The notes: generated by a model from the letters alone, not told the origin. A stretch of DNA of 64,000 nt from an uncultured SAR116 cluster alpha proteobacterium (GCA_902578815.1 CACHEI010000009.1:1-64000), one strand, 5' to 3'; shown: positions 1 to 9,481, numbered from the stretch's first letter. Translations and numbers: made by a program.

Positions 1-234
1 TCCGGCAAACCCATCCACCACATCGCCAACAACCGGCAGACCAAAAGCATCATAGCGGGCGGCGTCACCATTGGCATTGATGATCGCCGGCGCATCATCG
101 GGTACGGCGCGCGCCAGCACGTGCCCCAACAGGGGCATTCCCGCAAGATCAAGTAAATTCTTGTCGCCACCGCCCATGCGCCGTGATTGACCGCCAGCAA
201 GAAGCAAATAGAGAACATCGCTCACCGGTGCCAT
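1..234 (-). CDS. mobA: Molybdenum cofactor guanylyltransferase, N-terminal part (runs off left edge)
   Basis: MobA attaches GMP from GTP to molybdopterin to make the (bis)-MGD cofactor of DMSO-reductase-family enzymes in the cytoplasm. About 78 N-terminal residues are visible. They contain the nucleotide-binding signature LLAGGQSRRMGGGDK, followed by a Rossmann-like stretch with PLLGHVLARA. The ATG is at 234, one base after the fdhD stop, so the two are very probably co-transcribed. The pairing fits: both proteins mature molybdoenzymes, and a BisC/TorA-type molybdoenzyme lies at 38.5-40.8 kb. The C-terminal part is outside the window. Confidence 0.9.
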   Translation of the reverse strand, partial: MAPVSDVLYLLLAGGQSRRMGGGDKNLLDLAGMPLLGHVLARAVPDDAPAIINANGDAARYDAFGLPVVGDVVDGFAG

Positions 235-235
235 T

Positions 236-1171
236 TCACCGCCCCGCCTCGCCCTGCCGGGCGCGCTGCAGCGATGGCGCATCACCGAGATCATCACCCG
301 ACCCGCCGTCAGTCTGATCAAATTCAATTCGATCCTCACCAGCTAGCGCGATAAAGCGTTTGCCCTTTGCCCGACCGATCAGCGTCAGCCCCGCCTCACG
401 CGCCAGCTCAACAGCGGCAGCCGTGAAGCCAGAGCGTGACACTAGCACAGGAATCTGCATCTGCACGGTTTTTATGACCATCTCGGTGGTCAACCGGCCG
501 GTGGTGTAAAACACCTTATTATTCGGTGCCACCCGGTTGAGAAACATCCAGCCGGCGATTTTATCCACCGCGTTGTGTCGGCCTATATCCTCCATATAGA
601 CAATCGGGCGAACCCCCTCGCACAGGACACAGCCGTGAATGGCGCCGGCGCTCAGATACAGGCTTGGTGCCGTGTTGATCGCCTTTGATAGCGGAGTGAG
701 CCAGCTTGCGCAAAACCGGGTATTAGGATCCAGCTGGATATTGGCAAACCGTTCCATCATGTCGCCATAGGCGGTACCCTCGGCACAGCCGCTGGTTCTG
801 ATCTTGCGCTTCATCTTGGCTTCAAAATCAGTTTCACGCGCGGTGCGCACTATGACCACGCCCAGCTCCTCATCATGGTCAATGCCGGTGATCTCATCAT
901 CAGCGCGCAGCATGTTCTGGTTCAGAAAATAGCCAACCGCCAGTTCCGCCGGCCAGTCACCGATGGTCATCGAGGTAACAATCTCCTGCCGGTTGAGAAA
1001 CAACGTCACCGGCTTTTCCGTCACCACGGGCAAGGTGACGGGCGCCCCTGCCTGATCAACGCCTGTTACAGGCGTCGACAGGCCGGGAGCATCAGGATCT
1101 GGTGCAATCAGAAAGCCGGACGCCTCTGATGAGGCGCCTCGTCCGGGTCGGGATGTCGGTTCTTTACTCAT
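236..1171 (-). CDS. fdhD: Formate dehydrogenase accessory sulfurtransferase FdhD
   Basis: FdhD passes sulfur from a cysteine desulfurase to the Mo-bisMGD cofactor so that formate dehydrogenase becomes active. Family marks are the EDIGRHNAVDKIAGW block and the segment TSGCAEGTAYGD, which sits where most FdhD proteins carry a two-cysteine loop. Only one Cys is in that loop here. A separate CVLC pair lies in the later GAIHGCVLCEGVRP segment. I chose the ATG at 1171 (protein starts MSKEPTSRPG, about 311 aa), because the longer reading to 1294 adds 41 residues with no family similarity and crowds the divergent nadK start. mobA follows immediately. Confidence 0.9.
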   Translation of the reverse strand: MSKEPTSRPGRGASSEASGFLIAPDPDAPGLSTPVTGVDQAGAPVTLPVVTEKPVTLFLNRQEIVTSMTIGDWPAELAVGYFLNQNMLRADDEITGIDHDEELGVVIVRTARETDFEAKMKRKIRTSGCAEGTAYGDMMERFANIQLDPNTRFCASWLTPLSKAINTAPSLYLSAGAIHGCVLCEGVRPIVYMEDIGRHNAVDKIAGWMFLNRVAPNNKVFYTTGRLTTEMVIKTVQMQIPVLVSRSGFTAAAVELAREAGLTLIGRAKGKRFIALAGEDRIEFDQTDGGSGDDLGDAPSLQRARQGEAGR

Positions 1172-1307
1172 GTTTCTAAAATGGCCGAAAGAAGTCGCAC
1201 GTTGCAAGCTGTTTTGCCTTTCCGACCAAATCCGGTTAATATAGGCTATAAAGCCGGCTGCGGCCATACCCAATCCGCGCCCACTCAGTGCCAAGCAGTG
1301 TTTGCCG

Positions 1308-2066
1308 ATGAAAATTCATTTTTCCGCCTCAAGTCATGAAGAAGCCACTGTTAGACTTGACTACCTAACCAAACTATATGGTCAGGCTGATATCGAGACT
1401 TCGGACTATATCGTTCCGCTAGGGGGCGATGGCCACATGCTGCGTGTACTGCATGACACGATGGATTCTGGACTACCAGTATTTGGCATGAATTGTGGAC
1501 GGCTTGGCTTCCTGATGAATCATTATGCCAGCTCTGAGCTGCCAGAACGGCTCGCCGCGGCAGAAAGTGTACCGCTACACCCTTTGCGAATGACAGCCGT
1601 TGACATGGATGGCGTCACCAGCGAGTCGCTGGCGATCAATGAGGTGTCACTGATCCGGCAGACGCATAACGCCGCCCATATCGGCATCATAGTCGATGAC
1701 AAGCGCCAGCTCGAACAGCTGGTCTGTGATGGTGTGCTGTTGGCGACACCGGCCGGTTCAACCGCCTATAATCTGTCGGCGCATGGCCCAATCATTCCCC
1801 TTGGTGCCGGGCTTATGGCGCTGACACCAATCTCGCCCTTCAGGCCACGGCGGTGGCGGGGGGCGTTGCTGGGTGAGCATTCGCATGTTGTCCTCGAAAT
1901 TCTGGAGCCAGATTTCCGGCCAGTCAGTGTCAGCGCTGACAGCACCGAATTTCGCCAAGTCAAATCGGTCCGCATCATACAGGCGCGTGATATCACGCTC
2001 AATCTGCTCTATGACCCCGGATTTTCCCTTACCGACCGGGCAATTGCCGAACAATTCCTCACATGA
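1308..2066 (+). CDS. nadK: NAD kinase
   Basis: Phosphorylates NAD to NADP using ATP or polyphosphate in the cytosol. The 252-aa product has the catalytic GGDG motif at about residues 39-42, the NE motif at about 111-112 (AINEVSL) and the conserved TPAGSTAYNLSAHGP stretch from about 148. Length is normal for the family. The ATG at 1308 is preferred over an upstream TTG at 1302. It is transcribed divergently from fdhD with about 136 bases between the starts and has no downstream partner on its strand. Confidence 0.95.
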   Translation: MKIHFSASSHEEATVRLDYLTKLYGQADIETSDYIVPLGGDGHMLRVLHDTMDSGLPVFGMNCGRLGFLMNHYASSELPERLAAAESVPLHPLRMTAVDMDGVTSESLAINEVSLIRQTHNAAHIGIIVDDKRQLEQLVCDGVLLATPAGSTAYNLSAHGPIIPLGAGLMALTPISPFRPRRWRGALLGEHSHVVLEILEPDFRPVSVSADSTEFRQVKSVRIIQARDITLNLLYDPGFSLTDRAIAEQFLT

Positions 2067-2481
2067 GGCTTCAGTATTATGTAAAGAGGCGCACACCTGA
2101 GCCATCTCTATTCGTAAGAACATTCCAAAAAGACCGTCAATACAGAGGACCGAAATGGCACTGCTGAGCAACTTCAAACTGGACTACGAGGCCGCTGCGA
2201 CCAACACTGCCAATGCGCCCGTCCTACAGTTCCTTTTGATCGGGGCAACATACAGGTGGAACTGTCTCGGCCAGTCATCTTGGTAAGTGTCGACGTTGAT
2301 CCAAGCGGCGGGCCATTTTGCCATCAATGTATCGGCCGGCATAAACCGCGTCCAACTCGGCGCAGTTTAAAAAACTATCACTCCAATGGACATCAAAATC
2401 GCTTAGCTGATCAACCACAATATTGCTAATTACCTCGACCGAACAAGCAAAAAAACGGTTCCACAATGACCAAAATAGGCA
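2067..2481. other. Intergenic stretch, mostly without recognisable genes
   Basis: About 415 bases lie between the nadK stop and the end of the alpha/beta hydrolase gene. Apart from the possible gene-start remnant at 2155 there is a 63-codon minus-strand frame at 2275-2466 (starting MWNRFFACSVEV). It has no family mark I recognise. No clear terminator hairpin was seen for either flanking gene. Confidence 0.5.
2155..2286 (+). pseudogene. Possible remnant of a truncated gene start
   Basis: A short reading frame opens with an ATG at 2155 behind a GAGGA-type ribosome site (cagaggaccgaa) and encodes about 43 residues beginning MALLSNFKLDYEAAATNTAN before a stop. Shifting frame near 2230 extends a plausible reading (QVELSRPVILVSVDVDPS). 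That suggests a gene beginning broken by a frameshift. I do not recognise the family, and chance cannot be excluded. Confidence 0.25.
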
Positions 2482-3480
2482 TTAGACCCCCGACCGACCC
2501 CGTTCAAGGAACAGGTCTATCAAGTCCCAGACTCTGGCGGTGATGGCCGGGCTTTCCTGCAACAACTCATGCCTCGCACTGGCAATCTCATGCGTCGCGC
2601 AGAGTGGCAGGCAAGGCAGCATCCTGTTTGTTGAGGGTTTGTGGACAACACGCTCATCACCAGCCGTAAGTGCAAGCACCGGCACGTCAAGATTGCGCAT
2701 CCAGACCGGGTTCATGGTTGTGGCGGCACAGGAGGCATATGCAGCCCGCACCCAACCAACCGTGGGTCCACTGCGACGCAGTGTTGGCTGGTCATCCATC
2801 AAGATGAATTGCGCCTCAAAACCTGGCTGCCATCCCGACAACACATTGTTCGGTTGGAACTGGCGCGCCTTGGCAAGCGTCTGAACTTGGTGAAAGGGCG
2901 GAAAAGACCGTTTCCAGCCAAGCCGGCAAAGACAGCCAGCAAGTAGCCGTACACCAACAGCCGGCGTGACTGGTGGCAGAATCATCGGTGCAGACAAGAT
3001 GACACCACGAACGTGGTGGCGATGACGCCGAGCAAGCCTGAGAGCTAGATGACCACCCATGGAATGGCCAAACAGCAACAAATCATTGCGAGCGGCAAGA
3101 CCTGCAGCGTTTAGCAGATGATGCATTGCCTCCAGATAAATCTCGAAACTGTCAATATGAACCGCGAGCGGGTGGCTGCCAAAGTGGCCAGACCTGCCAT
3201 GTCCGGGCCAGTCAATGACCAGCACATCAAAGCCTCTTTCATGCAGCGCCTGGCAAGTGCCACCATGTTTCTCGCAGAATTCGGTGAAACCTGGGCAAAT
3301 GATGACTAGACCGTTGTATGTCACACACTCAGTGGCGGGGTCTAGCGGTCGCACCGGCCAGAAATGGCCACGCAAGGGATGGCCACGAAAGCGGGTGATG
3401 ATGTCCTCACCCCCAAGCATGGCAAGACCAGCACGCTCCGCTGAGGGAAAGTCGCATCTGCCGCTGGCGGATCCCGTCAC
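2482..3480 (-). CDS. Alpha/beta hydrolase, lysophospholipase / monoacylglycerol lipase type
   Basis: A serine hydrolase of the PldB/monoglyceride lipase group. The nucleophile elbow GHSMGG is at about residues 138-143 (Ser140). WPGHGRSG at about 91-98 is the usual strand-turn before it, and an Asp (LALTAGDERVV) and a late His (ASARHELLQE) complete the triad. The length, 332 aa, is typical. The frame starts with GTG at 3480, overlapping the last base of the upstream ABC transporter stop. An ATG at residue 21 is an alternative start. It is the last gene of the suf-containing transcript, so it may be expressed with it. The substrate is unknown. Confidence 0.85.
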   Translation of the reverse strand: MTGSASGRCDFPSAERAGLAMLGGEDIITRFRGHPLRGHFWPVRPLDPATECVTYNGLVIICPGFTEFCEKHGGTCQALHERGFDVLVIDWPGHGRSGHFGSHPLAVHIDSFEIYLEAMHHLLNAAGLAARNDLLLFGHSMGGHLALRLARRHRHHVRGVILSAPMILPPVTPAVGVRLLAGCLCRLGWKRSFPPFHQVQTLAKARQFQPNNVLSGWQPGFEAQFILMDDQPTLRRSGPTVGWVRAAYASCAATTMNPVWMRNLDVPVLALTAGDERVVHKPSTNRMLPCLPLCATHEIASARHELLQESPAITARVWDLIDLFLERGRSGV

Positions 3481-5321
3481 TATACGGGCTCCCCGGGCAT
3501 CATCTCTGCGACTGGAGTCGTGGGCTTCTGCTCACCGGCCTCCCCGGATTTGAAACCATCCGACTGCCGTGTCCACATGCCAGCATAGAGCCCATCGAGG
3601 GCTAGAAGTTCACTGTGCGTGCCACGCTCGACGATTTGACCTTCTGCTAACAAGAGAATTTCATCAGCATCGACAATGGTCGACAGTCGGTGTGCCACCA
3701 CCATTGTTGTTTGCGCCTTCGACACTGCATTGAGTGCTGCCTGAATTTCCCGCTCAGTCTGACTATCGAGGGCCGATGTCGCTTCATCAAAAAGAAAAAT
3801 CGATGGTCGCTTAAGAAGAGCGCGGGCAATTGCCACACGCTGTTTCTCGCCTCCAGAGAGTTTTAGGCCGCGCTCACCAACCAAGGTGTCATAGCCTTCG
3901 GGCAGACGGGAGATAAACCCGTCAATGGCGGCAAGGCGTGCCGCCTCCTCGATCGCCTGCTGGTCTGCATTATGCTTGCCATAGCCGATATTGTAACCAA
4001 TCGTGGCGTTGAACATCACCGTATCCTGAGGCACTACGCCGATTGCTGCACGAACACTTGCCTGGGTCACCTCGCGCAAATTCTGCCCATCGATATGGAC
4101 AGAGCCTGATGACGGGTCATAGAAGCGGAACAACAATCTGGAAATCGTCGTCTTGCCAGAACCGCTCGGGCCGACAATGGCCACACGCCTGCCTTTTGGA
4201 ATAGTGAAGCTGATCCCTTTAAGGATCGGCCTGTCTGCATAGGAAAAATACACGTTTTCAAAGCAGATGGCGGCATCACTTACAATCAGGTCAGGAGCAC
4301 CCAGCCGGTCAGCAATACCCGGATTTTCATCCATCAAGCCGAACATGCGTTCCATATCGACAAGCGACTGGCGCAGTTCGCGATACACCCAACCGAGAAA
4401 ATTCAGCGGCATATAGAGCTGCAGCAGATAGGTGTTGACCACAACAAAATCACCGATGCTCAGATGCCCGCCCTTGATATCGGCGCCGGCCATGCTCATC
4501 ATCACCATCAACCCCACGGCGATGATCAACCCCTGCCCAATATTCACCACCGACAGCGAGGTGCGCGAGCGCACCGCCATCGTCTCATAGTGCTTCATCG
4601 CTTCGTCATAACGGGTGGCCTCAACATCCTCGGCATTGAAATATTTGACTGTCTCAAAATTAAGCAGTGAGTCGACGGAACGTGTTGCTGCGCTCTCATC
4701 AGCCTTGTTCATTTCACGGCGAAAGCGAATCCGCCATTCGGTCACACGCACAGTGAATAGCACATAGGCCATAACCGTGACAAAGGTCACGGCGGCATAG
4801 GTGAAGCCAAACATACCCCAAAGGATCACACTGACGAATAACACCTCGACAAATAGTGGTAGAACCTCAAAAAAGGCAATCGTGAGCAAAAACTCGATGC
4901 CTTTGGCGCCCCGGTCAATTGCCCGGGTCAGACCGCCAGTCTGCCGGTCAAGGTGAAATTGCAGCGACAGCCGATGCAGATGTTGAAAGGCCGCCATGGC
5001 ACCGCCACGGACAGCGCGCTGGGCAACAGCCGCAAACAGATATTGCTTGGCTTCGGCAAAAACTTGCTGGCCAAGCCGGGACAGCGCATAGCCAGTAACA
5101 ACCAGCATCAGTATTTTCATTGAAAAGCCGCTGTCTCCACTGACCAAATCAACAGCCGCGCCATACATCAACGGTGTAATGATGTTTGAACCCTTTGACG
5201 CCACAAGGCAGCCAAATGCAGCCGCAATCCGCCCACGAACCCGCCAATTGCCCCGTGGCGCTGTATAGAACCACAATTCGCGCAATAACGCTGCGGTCTT
5301 TGCCAATGTTGACTTAGCCAT
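3480..5321 (-). CDS. ATM1/HMT1-type ABC exporter (fused permease-ATPase)
   Basis: A half-transporter of the Atm1/ABCB7 family, which exports glutathione- or sulfur-linked compounds connected with iron-sulfur biogenesis and metal tolerance across the inner membrane. The N-terminal part (about residues 25-330) is a six-helix ABC membrane domain with the family-typical NFETVKYFNAE segment near 221-231. The C-terminal ATPase has Walker A GPSGSGKTT, signature LSGGEKQRVAIARAL and Walker B IFLFDEATSALD. It lies 42 bases after sufA on the same strand, which supports the Fe-S role. The product is 613 aa, normal for the group. Confidence 0.9.
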   Translation of the reverse strand: MAKSTLAKTAALLRELWFYTAPRGNWRVRGRIAAAFGCLVASKGSNIITPLMYGAAVDLVSGDSGFSMKILMLVVTGYALSRLGQQVFAEAKQYLFAAVAQRAVRGGAMAAFQHLHRLSLQFHLDRQTGGLTRAIDRGAKGIEFLLTIAFFEVLPLFVEVLFVSVILWGMFGFTYAAVTFVTVMAYVLFTVRVTEWRIRFRREMNKADESAATRSVDSLLNFETVKYFNAEDVEATRYDEAMKHYETMAVRSRTSLSVVNIGQGLIIAVGLMVMMSMAGADIKGGHLSIGDFVVVNTYLLQLYMPLNFLGWVYRELRQSLVDMERMFGLMDENPGIADRLGAPDLIVSDAAICFENVYFSYADRPILKGISFTIPKGRRVAIVGPSGSGKTTISRLLFRFYDPSSGSVHIDGQNLREVTQASVRAAIGVVPQDTVMFNATIGYNIGYGKHNADQQAIEEAARLAAIDGFISRLPEGYDTLVGERGLKLSGGEKQRVAIARALLKRPSIFLFDEATSALDSQTEREIQAALNAVSKAQTTMVVAHRLSTIVDADEILLLAEGQIVERGTHSELLALDGLYAGMWTRQSDGFKSGEAGEQKPTTPVAEMMPGEPV

Positions 5322-5363
5322 CAGATCCTGTTCGTTACGGCCCAGGTTTCAGACGATGTTGGT

Positions 5364-5711
5364 TCAGGCGACCGAGAAACTCTCTCCACAACCACAACGG
5401 GCAACTTCGTTGGGGTTGCGAAAGACGAAGCGCGAGGCGAATTTATCCTCCTCCCAGTCCATTTCAGAACCAATCAGGAACATCACTGCCGCGGGATCAA
5501 TGAGCAGGGTGACGCCCTTTTCCTCAATCCTGTCTTCGAACTGTTTCTGTTCGGTTGCGTATTGAACGTCATACTGCATGCCTGAACAGCCAGCCGTTTT
5601 TACGCCGATACGAAGCCCAATTACATCTGAGTCGCCCTTTTCGATCAGGCGCTTCACGTGCATGGCAGCTGCGTCGGTCAAAGTCACAATCGGTTGTCCA
5701 GTGTTAAACAT
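5364..5711 (-). CDS. sufA: A-type iron-sulfur carrier SufA/ErpA
   Basis: A small HesB/IscA-family protein that accepts Fe-S clusters from SufBCD and passes them to targets. The 115-aa product has the three invariant cysteines: Cys42 in TAGCSG, and Cys106 and Cys108 in RCGCGESF. The ATG at 5711 gives a normal length. It sits between sufT (63 bases upstream) and the ATM1-type exporter in one minus-strand run. Confidence 0.95.
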   Translation of the reverse strand: MFNTGQPIVTLTDAAAMHVKRLIEKGDSDVIGLRIGVKTAGCSGMQYDVQYATEQKQFEDRIEEKGVTLLIDPAAVMFLIGSEMDWEEDKFASRFVFRNPNEVARCGCGESFSVA

Positions 5712-5774
5712 TGTGTTTCCTGTTCCTAAAAATCAGCGTCCTCAAAATCCAGCCCGCACTCAAACTTCGCGCTG

Positions 5775-6245
5775 TCAAAAGCCAAGGTCAAGCGCCATTT
5801 TAGCATCTTCACTCATTCGCTCAGGCGACCAGGCCGGCTCCCAGACAAGCTCAACAGCTACTTTACCAACATCTGCAAGCCCTGCGACTATGTCGGCCAC
5901 CTGCCCTGGCATTTCTCCGGCAACAGGACAGCCGGGAGCAGTCAAGGACATGGTGATGTGAACATTGCCATTATCGTTCCTGTTAACCTGATAAATCAGC
6001 CCGAGATCAAAAATGTTGACCGGAATCTCCGGATCATGAACCGTTTTCAGTGCTGCCTCGATGGCGGCGGCGTCAGCCGGTCCTTTTGGGTCCGCCAGCG
6101 ACGCGCCAGCATGGGCGGTGTAGCCCGTCGAAACGTCGGGCAGAAAATCAGCCAGATCTGGCCCATCGTCACTTTTCCTCAGCGATGCGTCCATCCGGCT
6201 TCCCGGGCCATTTGGCGGATAGGGATTTTCAATTGGATCCTGCAT
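5775..6245 (-). CDS. sufT: SufT / MIP18-family (DUF59) Fe-S assembly protein
   Basis: SufT-type proteins help Fe-S cluster delivery or maturation. The 156-aa product has a DUF59 core from about residue 65: TVHDPEIPVNIFDLGLIY, then LTAPGCPVAGEMP with the conserved Cys, and the end motif VWEPAWSPERMSEDAK. The first 60 residues are a less conserved, acidic and Pro-rich extension. It starts 15 bases after the sufS stop, inside the suf operon, as is usual for this family in alphaproteobacteria. Confidence 0.92.
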   Translation of the reverse strand: MQDPIENPYPPNGPGSRMDASLRKSDDGPDLADFLPDVSTGYTAHAGASLADPKGPADAAAIEAALKTVHDPEIPVNIFDLGLIYQVNRNDNGNVHITMSLTAPGCPVAGEMPGQVADIVAGLADVGKVAVELVWEPAWSPERMSEDAKMALDLGF

Positions 6246-6260
6246 TCGCGCTGTCCCTAT

Positions 6261-7499
6261 TCAAGCAAAAATGCGCCGAACCTTTTCCAGCGACTCTGCC
6301 AGCACGTCAAACTCCTCCCTAGTGGTGTAAACGCCAACGGAGGCACGGGCCGTCGATGGTAGGTCAAGCCGGTCCATAAGGGGCTGGGCGCAATGATGCC
6401 CAGCCCGGATGGCCACGCCATTATTGTCAATAATCGTCGAAATATCATGTGGATGCGCGCAGTCCATGGTGAAGGAAACAACGCCGGATTTCCCCGGTGC
6501 AGTGCCGATCAGTTGTAAACCCTCGACAGCAGACAGGCGCTGATGCGCGTACGACAGAATATCCTGCTCATGCAGGCGGATGGCTTCCATGCCGATATTG
6601 CTTACGTAATCAATCGCTGCACCGAGAGCAATCACCTCGGCGATTGGCGGTGTCCCCGCCTCAAAGCGCACCGGCGGGTCAGCATAGGTGCTGTGCTCAA
6701 TTGTGACCCGGTCGATCATGTCACCGCCGCCCATATAGGGGGGCATCTCAGCCAGAATTTCCGACCGGCCCCACATCACACCAACACCATTCGGTCCATA
6801 GAGCTTATGAGCCGAGAAAACGTAGAAATCGCAACCAAGAGCAGCAACATCAACCGGCATGTGAATGGCACCCTGACAGCCATCAACGACCATCAGCGCG
6901 CCAGCCTGCTTTGCCAGCTTAGCAATCTCGGCAACGGGAAACACCGTTCCAAGAACATTTGAGACATGCGGAATAGAAATAATCCGGGTCTTTGACGTGA
7001 TCATGTCAGCTAGATTCGTCATGATGAAGGCACCATCGGGACCCATGTCGAAAGCGCGAACAGTGGCCCCTGTCTTTTCCGCCACCATCTGCCAGGGGAC
7101 AATATTGGCGTGATGCTCGGCAATGCTAATCAGGATTTCGTCACCCGGTTGCAACCTCGGCTCGGCCCAGCAGCGTGCGATCAGGTTCAACGCCATCGTG
7201 GCCCCGGAGGTGAAAATGATCTCGTCACCGCTGGTAGCCCCGATGAAGGATGCCACCGATCCCCGGACCGCCTCATAGGCATCGGTCGAAGCTTCGGACA
7301 GGAAATGCAGGCCACGATGCACGTTGGAATAGGTGTCGGTGTAGGCTAGCATTAACGCATCCATGACCTGACGGGGTTTCTGCGCCGATGCCGCACTGTC
7401 GAGATAGACCAGCGGCCTGCCATGCACCTCGCGCGAGAGAATGGGAAAGTCCGCCCGGATCGCATCGACGTCAAAGATTTTTGTTCTCATCTCATCCAT
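6261..7499 (-). CDS. sufS: Cysteine desulfurase SufS
   Basis: A PLP enzyme that removes sulfur from cysteine, leaving alanine and a protein persulfide that feeds SufBCD. The PLP lysine lies in SAHKLYGPNGVG and the catalytic Cys in RAGHHCAQPLM near residue 370, marking the group II (SufS) type. I place the start at the second ATG (7499, protein starts MDEMRTK), because GGAGAT lies just before it and the sufD stop ends at 7501. An upstream ATG at 7511 is possible. No separate SufE gene is visible in the window. Confidence 0.93.
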   Translation of the reverse strand: MDEMRTKIFDVDAIRADFPILSREVHGRPLVYLDSAASAQKPRQVMDALMLAYTDTYSNVHRGLHFLSEASTDAYEAVRGSVASFIGATSGDEIIFTSGATMALNLIARCWAEPRLQPGDEILISIAEHHANIVPWQMVAEKTGATVRAFDMGPDGAFIMTNLADMITSKTRIISIPHVSNVLGTVFPVAEIAKLAKQAGALMVVDGCQGAIHMPVDVAALGCDFYVFSAHKLYGPNGVGVMWGRSEILAEMPPYMGGGDMIDRVTIEHSTYADPPVRFEAGTPPIAEVIALGAAIDYVSNIGMEAIRLHEQDILSYAHQRLSAVEGLQLIGTAPGKSGVVSFTMDCAHPHDISTIIDNNGVAIRAGHHCAQPLMDRLDLPSTARASVGVYTTREEFDVLAESLEKVRRIFA

Positions 7500-7500
7500 G

Positions 7501-8751
7501 TCAATCTCCATGCGAAGTCAGACCAGTCTGGGCCATCCACTGCGTGGCAACATTGAGCAGAATTTTTGATAAGCTGTCAATTTCAACACTGTCGATGGCG
7601 TCTATCAGAAATGCCTCGATAAGCATCGCCCGTGCATTTGCCTCAGGAATGCCACGAGATGTGAGATAGAACAGCTGCGTCGCATCAAGCTCGCCAACTG
7701 TCGCTCCATGCGCACAGACGACGTCATCAGCATAAATTTCCAACTCCGGCTTGGCGTCAACCTCAGCCTTGCGCGAGAGCAGCAACGCTCGGCTCATCTG
7801 CTGGCCATCTGTCTTCTGTGCATCCTTGGCAACACGGACTTTGCCCTGATAGACGCCGCGCGCCCGATCATCAAGAACACCGCGGATCACCTGATCAGAG
7901 GTGCAATGCCCGATATCATGATTAAGGACAGTGGTGATGTCATGATGCTGCCGACCGCGGCCAAGATAGATTGCTGAAAGCTGGCAATCAGCACCCTCTC
8001 CCGCCATGGTCACATGTGTTTCAAGACGCGCCATCTCGCCGCCGACCGAAAGCGAGAACCCGGCCAATCTAGCCTTCTCTGCAAGCAAAACCCCAGTGGC
8101 CGATAAATGCGACGTTGCACTGTCTTCTGTCTGAATTTTCACAAAATCAAGACTCGCCTTTTTGGCCAGGTCAAGCCCAATCAGCGGCGCAGACAGGCCA
8201 ACGGCTGACTGATGCCATTCAGCCATCACCATTCGTGCTGCTGGTGCCAGACGGATCAGGACGACGGGATGCGCCGACAGGCTGGCATCATCACCCTCGA
8301 AGATCAGCGCCAGGGACTTTGGAACCTCACCCGCCACATCGAGGACAAGACCACCACTCATCACCGCCATGCTCAGATTGCTGATCGGATGATCTGGTGG
8401 TGCCAGTGCCATCATCGCATCCTGCGCGTCCTGATCATCATGCAGATTGCCAGCAGTAAGTCCAGTTGGCAGCGCCTCAAGACTGGCGGGATCAATGATG
8501 CCATTGATGATCCGGATGGCGTGCGCACCCATGCCCTGCGCCATGGCAAGGCCATCACCCGCTGTTGTCGGCGACAGCGACGACGCTGGTGTGATGTCAC
8601 GCGCGCCAAGCCTATCCAACTTGGTAAAGCGCCAGGACTCAACGCGCGGTCCTGGCCATCCATGTTGCTGCCACGCTGTCCGCGCGGCATTACGGACAGG
8701 GCCGGAGACGACAAGGTTGCTGAGATCAGGCTGCATCATCAATGCCGGCAT
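7501..8751 (-). CDS. sufD: Fe-S cluster assembly scaffold subunit SufD
   Basis: SufD forms the SufBC2D scaffold with SufB and SufC, on which Fe-S clusters are assembled. The 416-aa protein is divergent in its N-terminal half but has the typical beta-helix core and the C-terminal segment CAHGATVGELDATQLFYLTSRGI, where His follows the conserved Cys. The start at 8751 overlaps the sufC end by 26 bases and has GAGG about nine bases before it. ATGs at 8739 and 8736 are alternatives. Confidence 0.92.
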   Translation of the reverse strand: MPALMMQPDLSNLVVSGPVRNAARTAWQQHGWPGPRVESWRFTKLDRLGARDITPASSLSPTTAGDGLAMAQGMGAHAIRIINGIIDPASLEALPTGLTAGNLHDDQDAQDAMMALAPPDHPISNLSMAVMSGGLVLDVAGEVPKSLALIFEGDDASLSAHPVVLIRLAPAARMVMAEWHQSAVGLSAPLIGLDLAKKASLDFVKIQTEDSATSHLSATGVLLAEKARLAGFSLSVGGEMARLETHVTMAGEGADCQLSAIYLGRGRQHHDITTVLNHDIGHCTSDQVIRGVLDDRARGVYQGKVRVAKDAQKTDGQQMSRALLLSRKAEVDAKPELEIYADDVVCAHGATVGELDATQLFYLTSRGIPEANARAMLIEAFLIDAIDSVEIDSLSKILLNVATQWMAQTGLTSHGD

Positions 8752-9481
8752 ATCCCGATTCCTCTACCTCCAGCGCCAGTTCCTTGCCGCCAGATTTGCG
8801 AATTTTACCATCTGCCAGAATATGGACATGATCGGGAACAATATGGTTTAGAAGACGCTGGTAATGGGTAATCACAAGCATCGTGCGCTCAGGCGCACGT
8901 AGCATGTTGACACCATCGGAAACGATTTTCAGCGCATCCACATCAAGTCCTGAGTCCGTCTCATCAAGAATGCCGATGGACGGTTCAAGCAGTGCCATCT
9001 GCAAAATCTCGTAACGCTTTTTCTCACCACCGGAAAAGCCGACATTGACCGCACGCTTGAGCATGTCGTCGCTGATGCCAAGTTCACCAGCCTTCGCCCG
9101 CACCATCTTTACGAACGCCAGTTGGTCTACCTCATTCTCCCCAGCCTCAAGCCGCCGGGCATTGACCGCCGCCCGAAGAAAGCTCATGCCGCCAACACCA
9201 GGCAGTTCCACCGGATATTGAAACGCCAGAAACATGCCAGCGCGCGCACGTTCGTCGGGTGAGAGCTCCAAAACGGAATCACCATTTATTAGCACATCAC
9301 CTCCGGTGATTTCATAGCCATCTCGACCAGCGAGAACATAGGACATAGTGCTTTTACCAGAACCGTTCGGTCCCATGATGGCATGCACCTCACCGGCATT
9401 AAGAGACAGATTAATCCCTTTAAGAATGGGCTTATCCCCAACAGATGCATACAAATTTCGAACTTCCAATAATGCAGTCAT
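8726..9481 (-). CDS. sufC: Fe-S assembly ATPase SufC
   Basis: The ABC-type ATPase that drives conformational change in the SufBC2D scaffold. The product is 251 aa with Walker A GPNGSGKST (about 36-44), the SufC-type signature FSGGEKKRYEILQMALLEP, Walker B IGILDETDSGLD and a switch His (ITHYQRLL). Its sequence closely follows the standard SufC pattern. It is preceded by a 90-base gap after sufB in the same operon. Confidence 0.96.
   Translation of the reverse strand: MTALLEVRNLYASVGDKPILKGINLSLNAGEVHAIMGPNGSGKSTMSYVLAGRDGYEITGGDVLINGDSVLELSPDERARAGMFLAFQYPVELPGVGGMSFLRAAVNARRLEAGENEVDQLAFVKMVRAKAGELGISDDMLKRAVNVGFSGGEKKRYEILQMALLEPSIGILDETDSGLDVDALKIVSDGVNMLRAPERTMLVITHYQRLLNHIVPDHVHILADGKIRKSGGKELALEVEESGYAGIDDAA

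Noticed and set aside
1758-2177. 139-codon minus-strand frame
   Set aside because: Antisense to nadK and running into the following gap; no ribosome site or recognisable domain.
8212-8871. 219-codon open frame on the plus strand
   Set aside because: Lies antisense to sufD and the end of sufC, both with clear family marks; rich in Arg/His/Cys as expected for a shadow frame.
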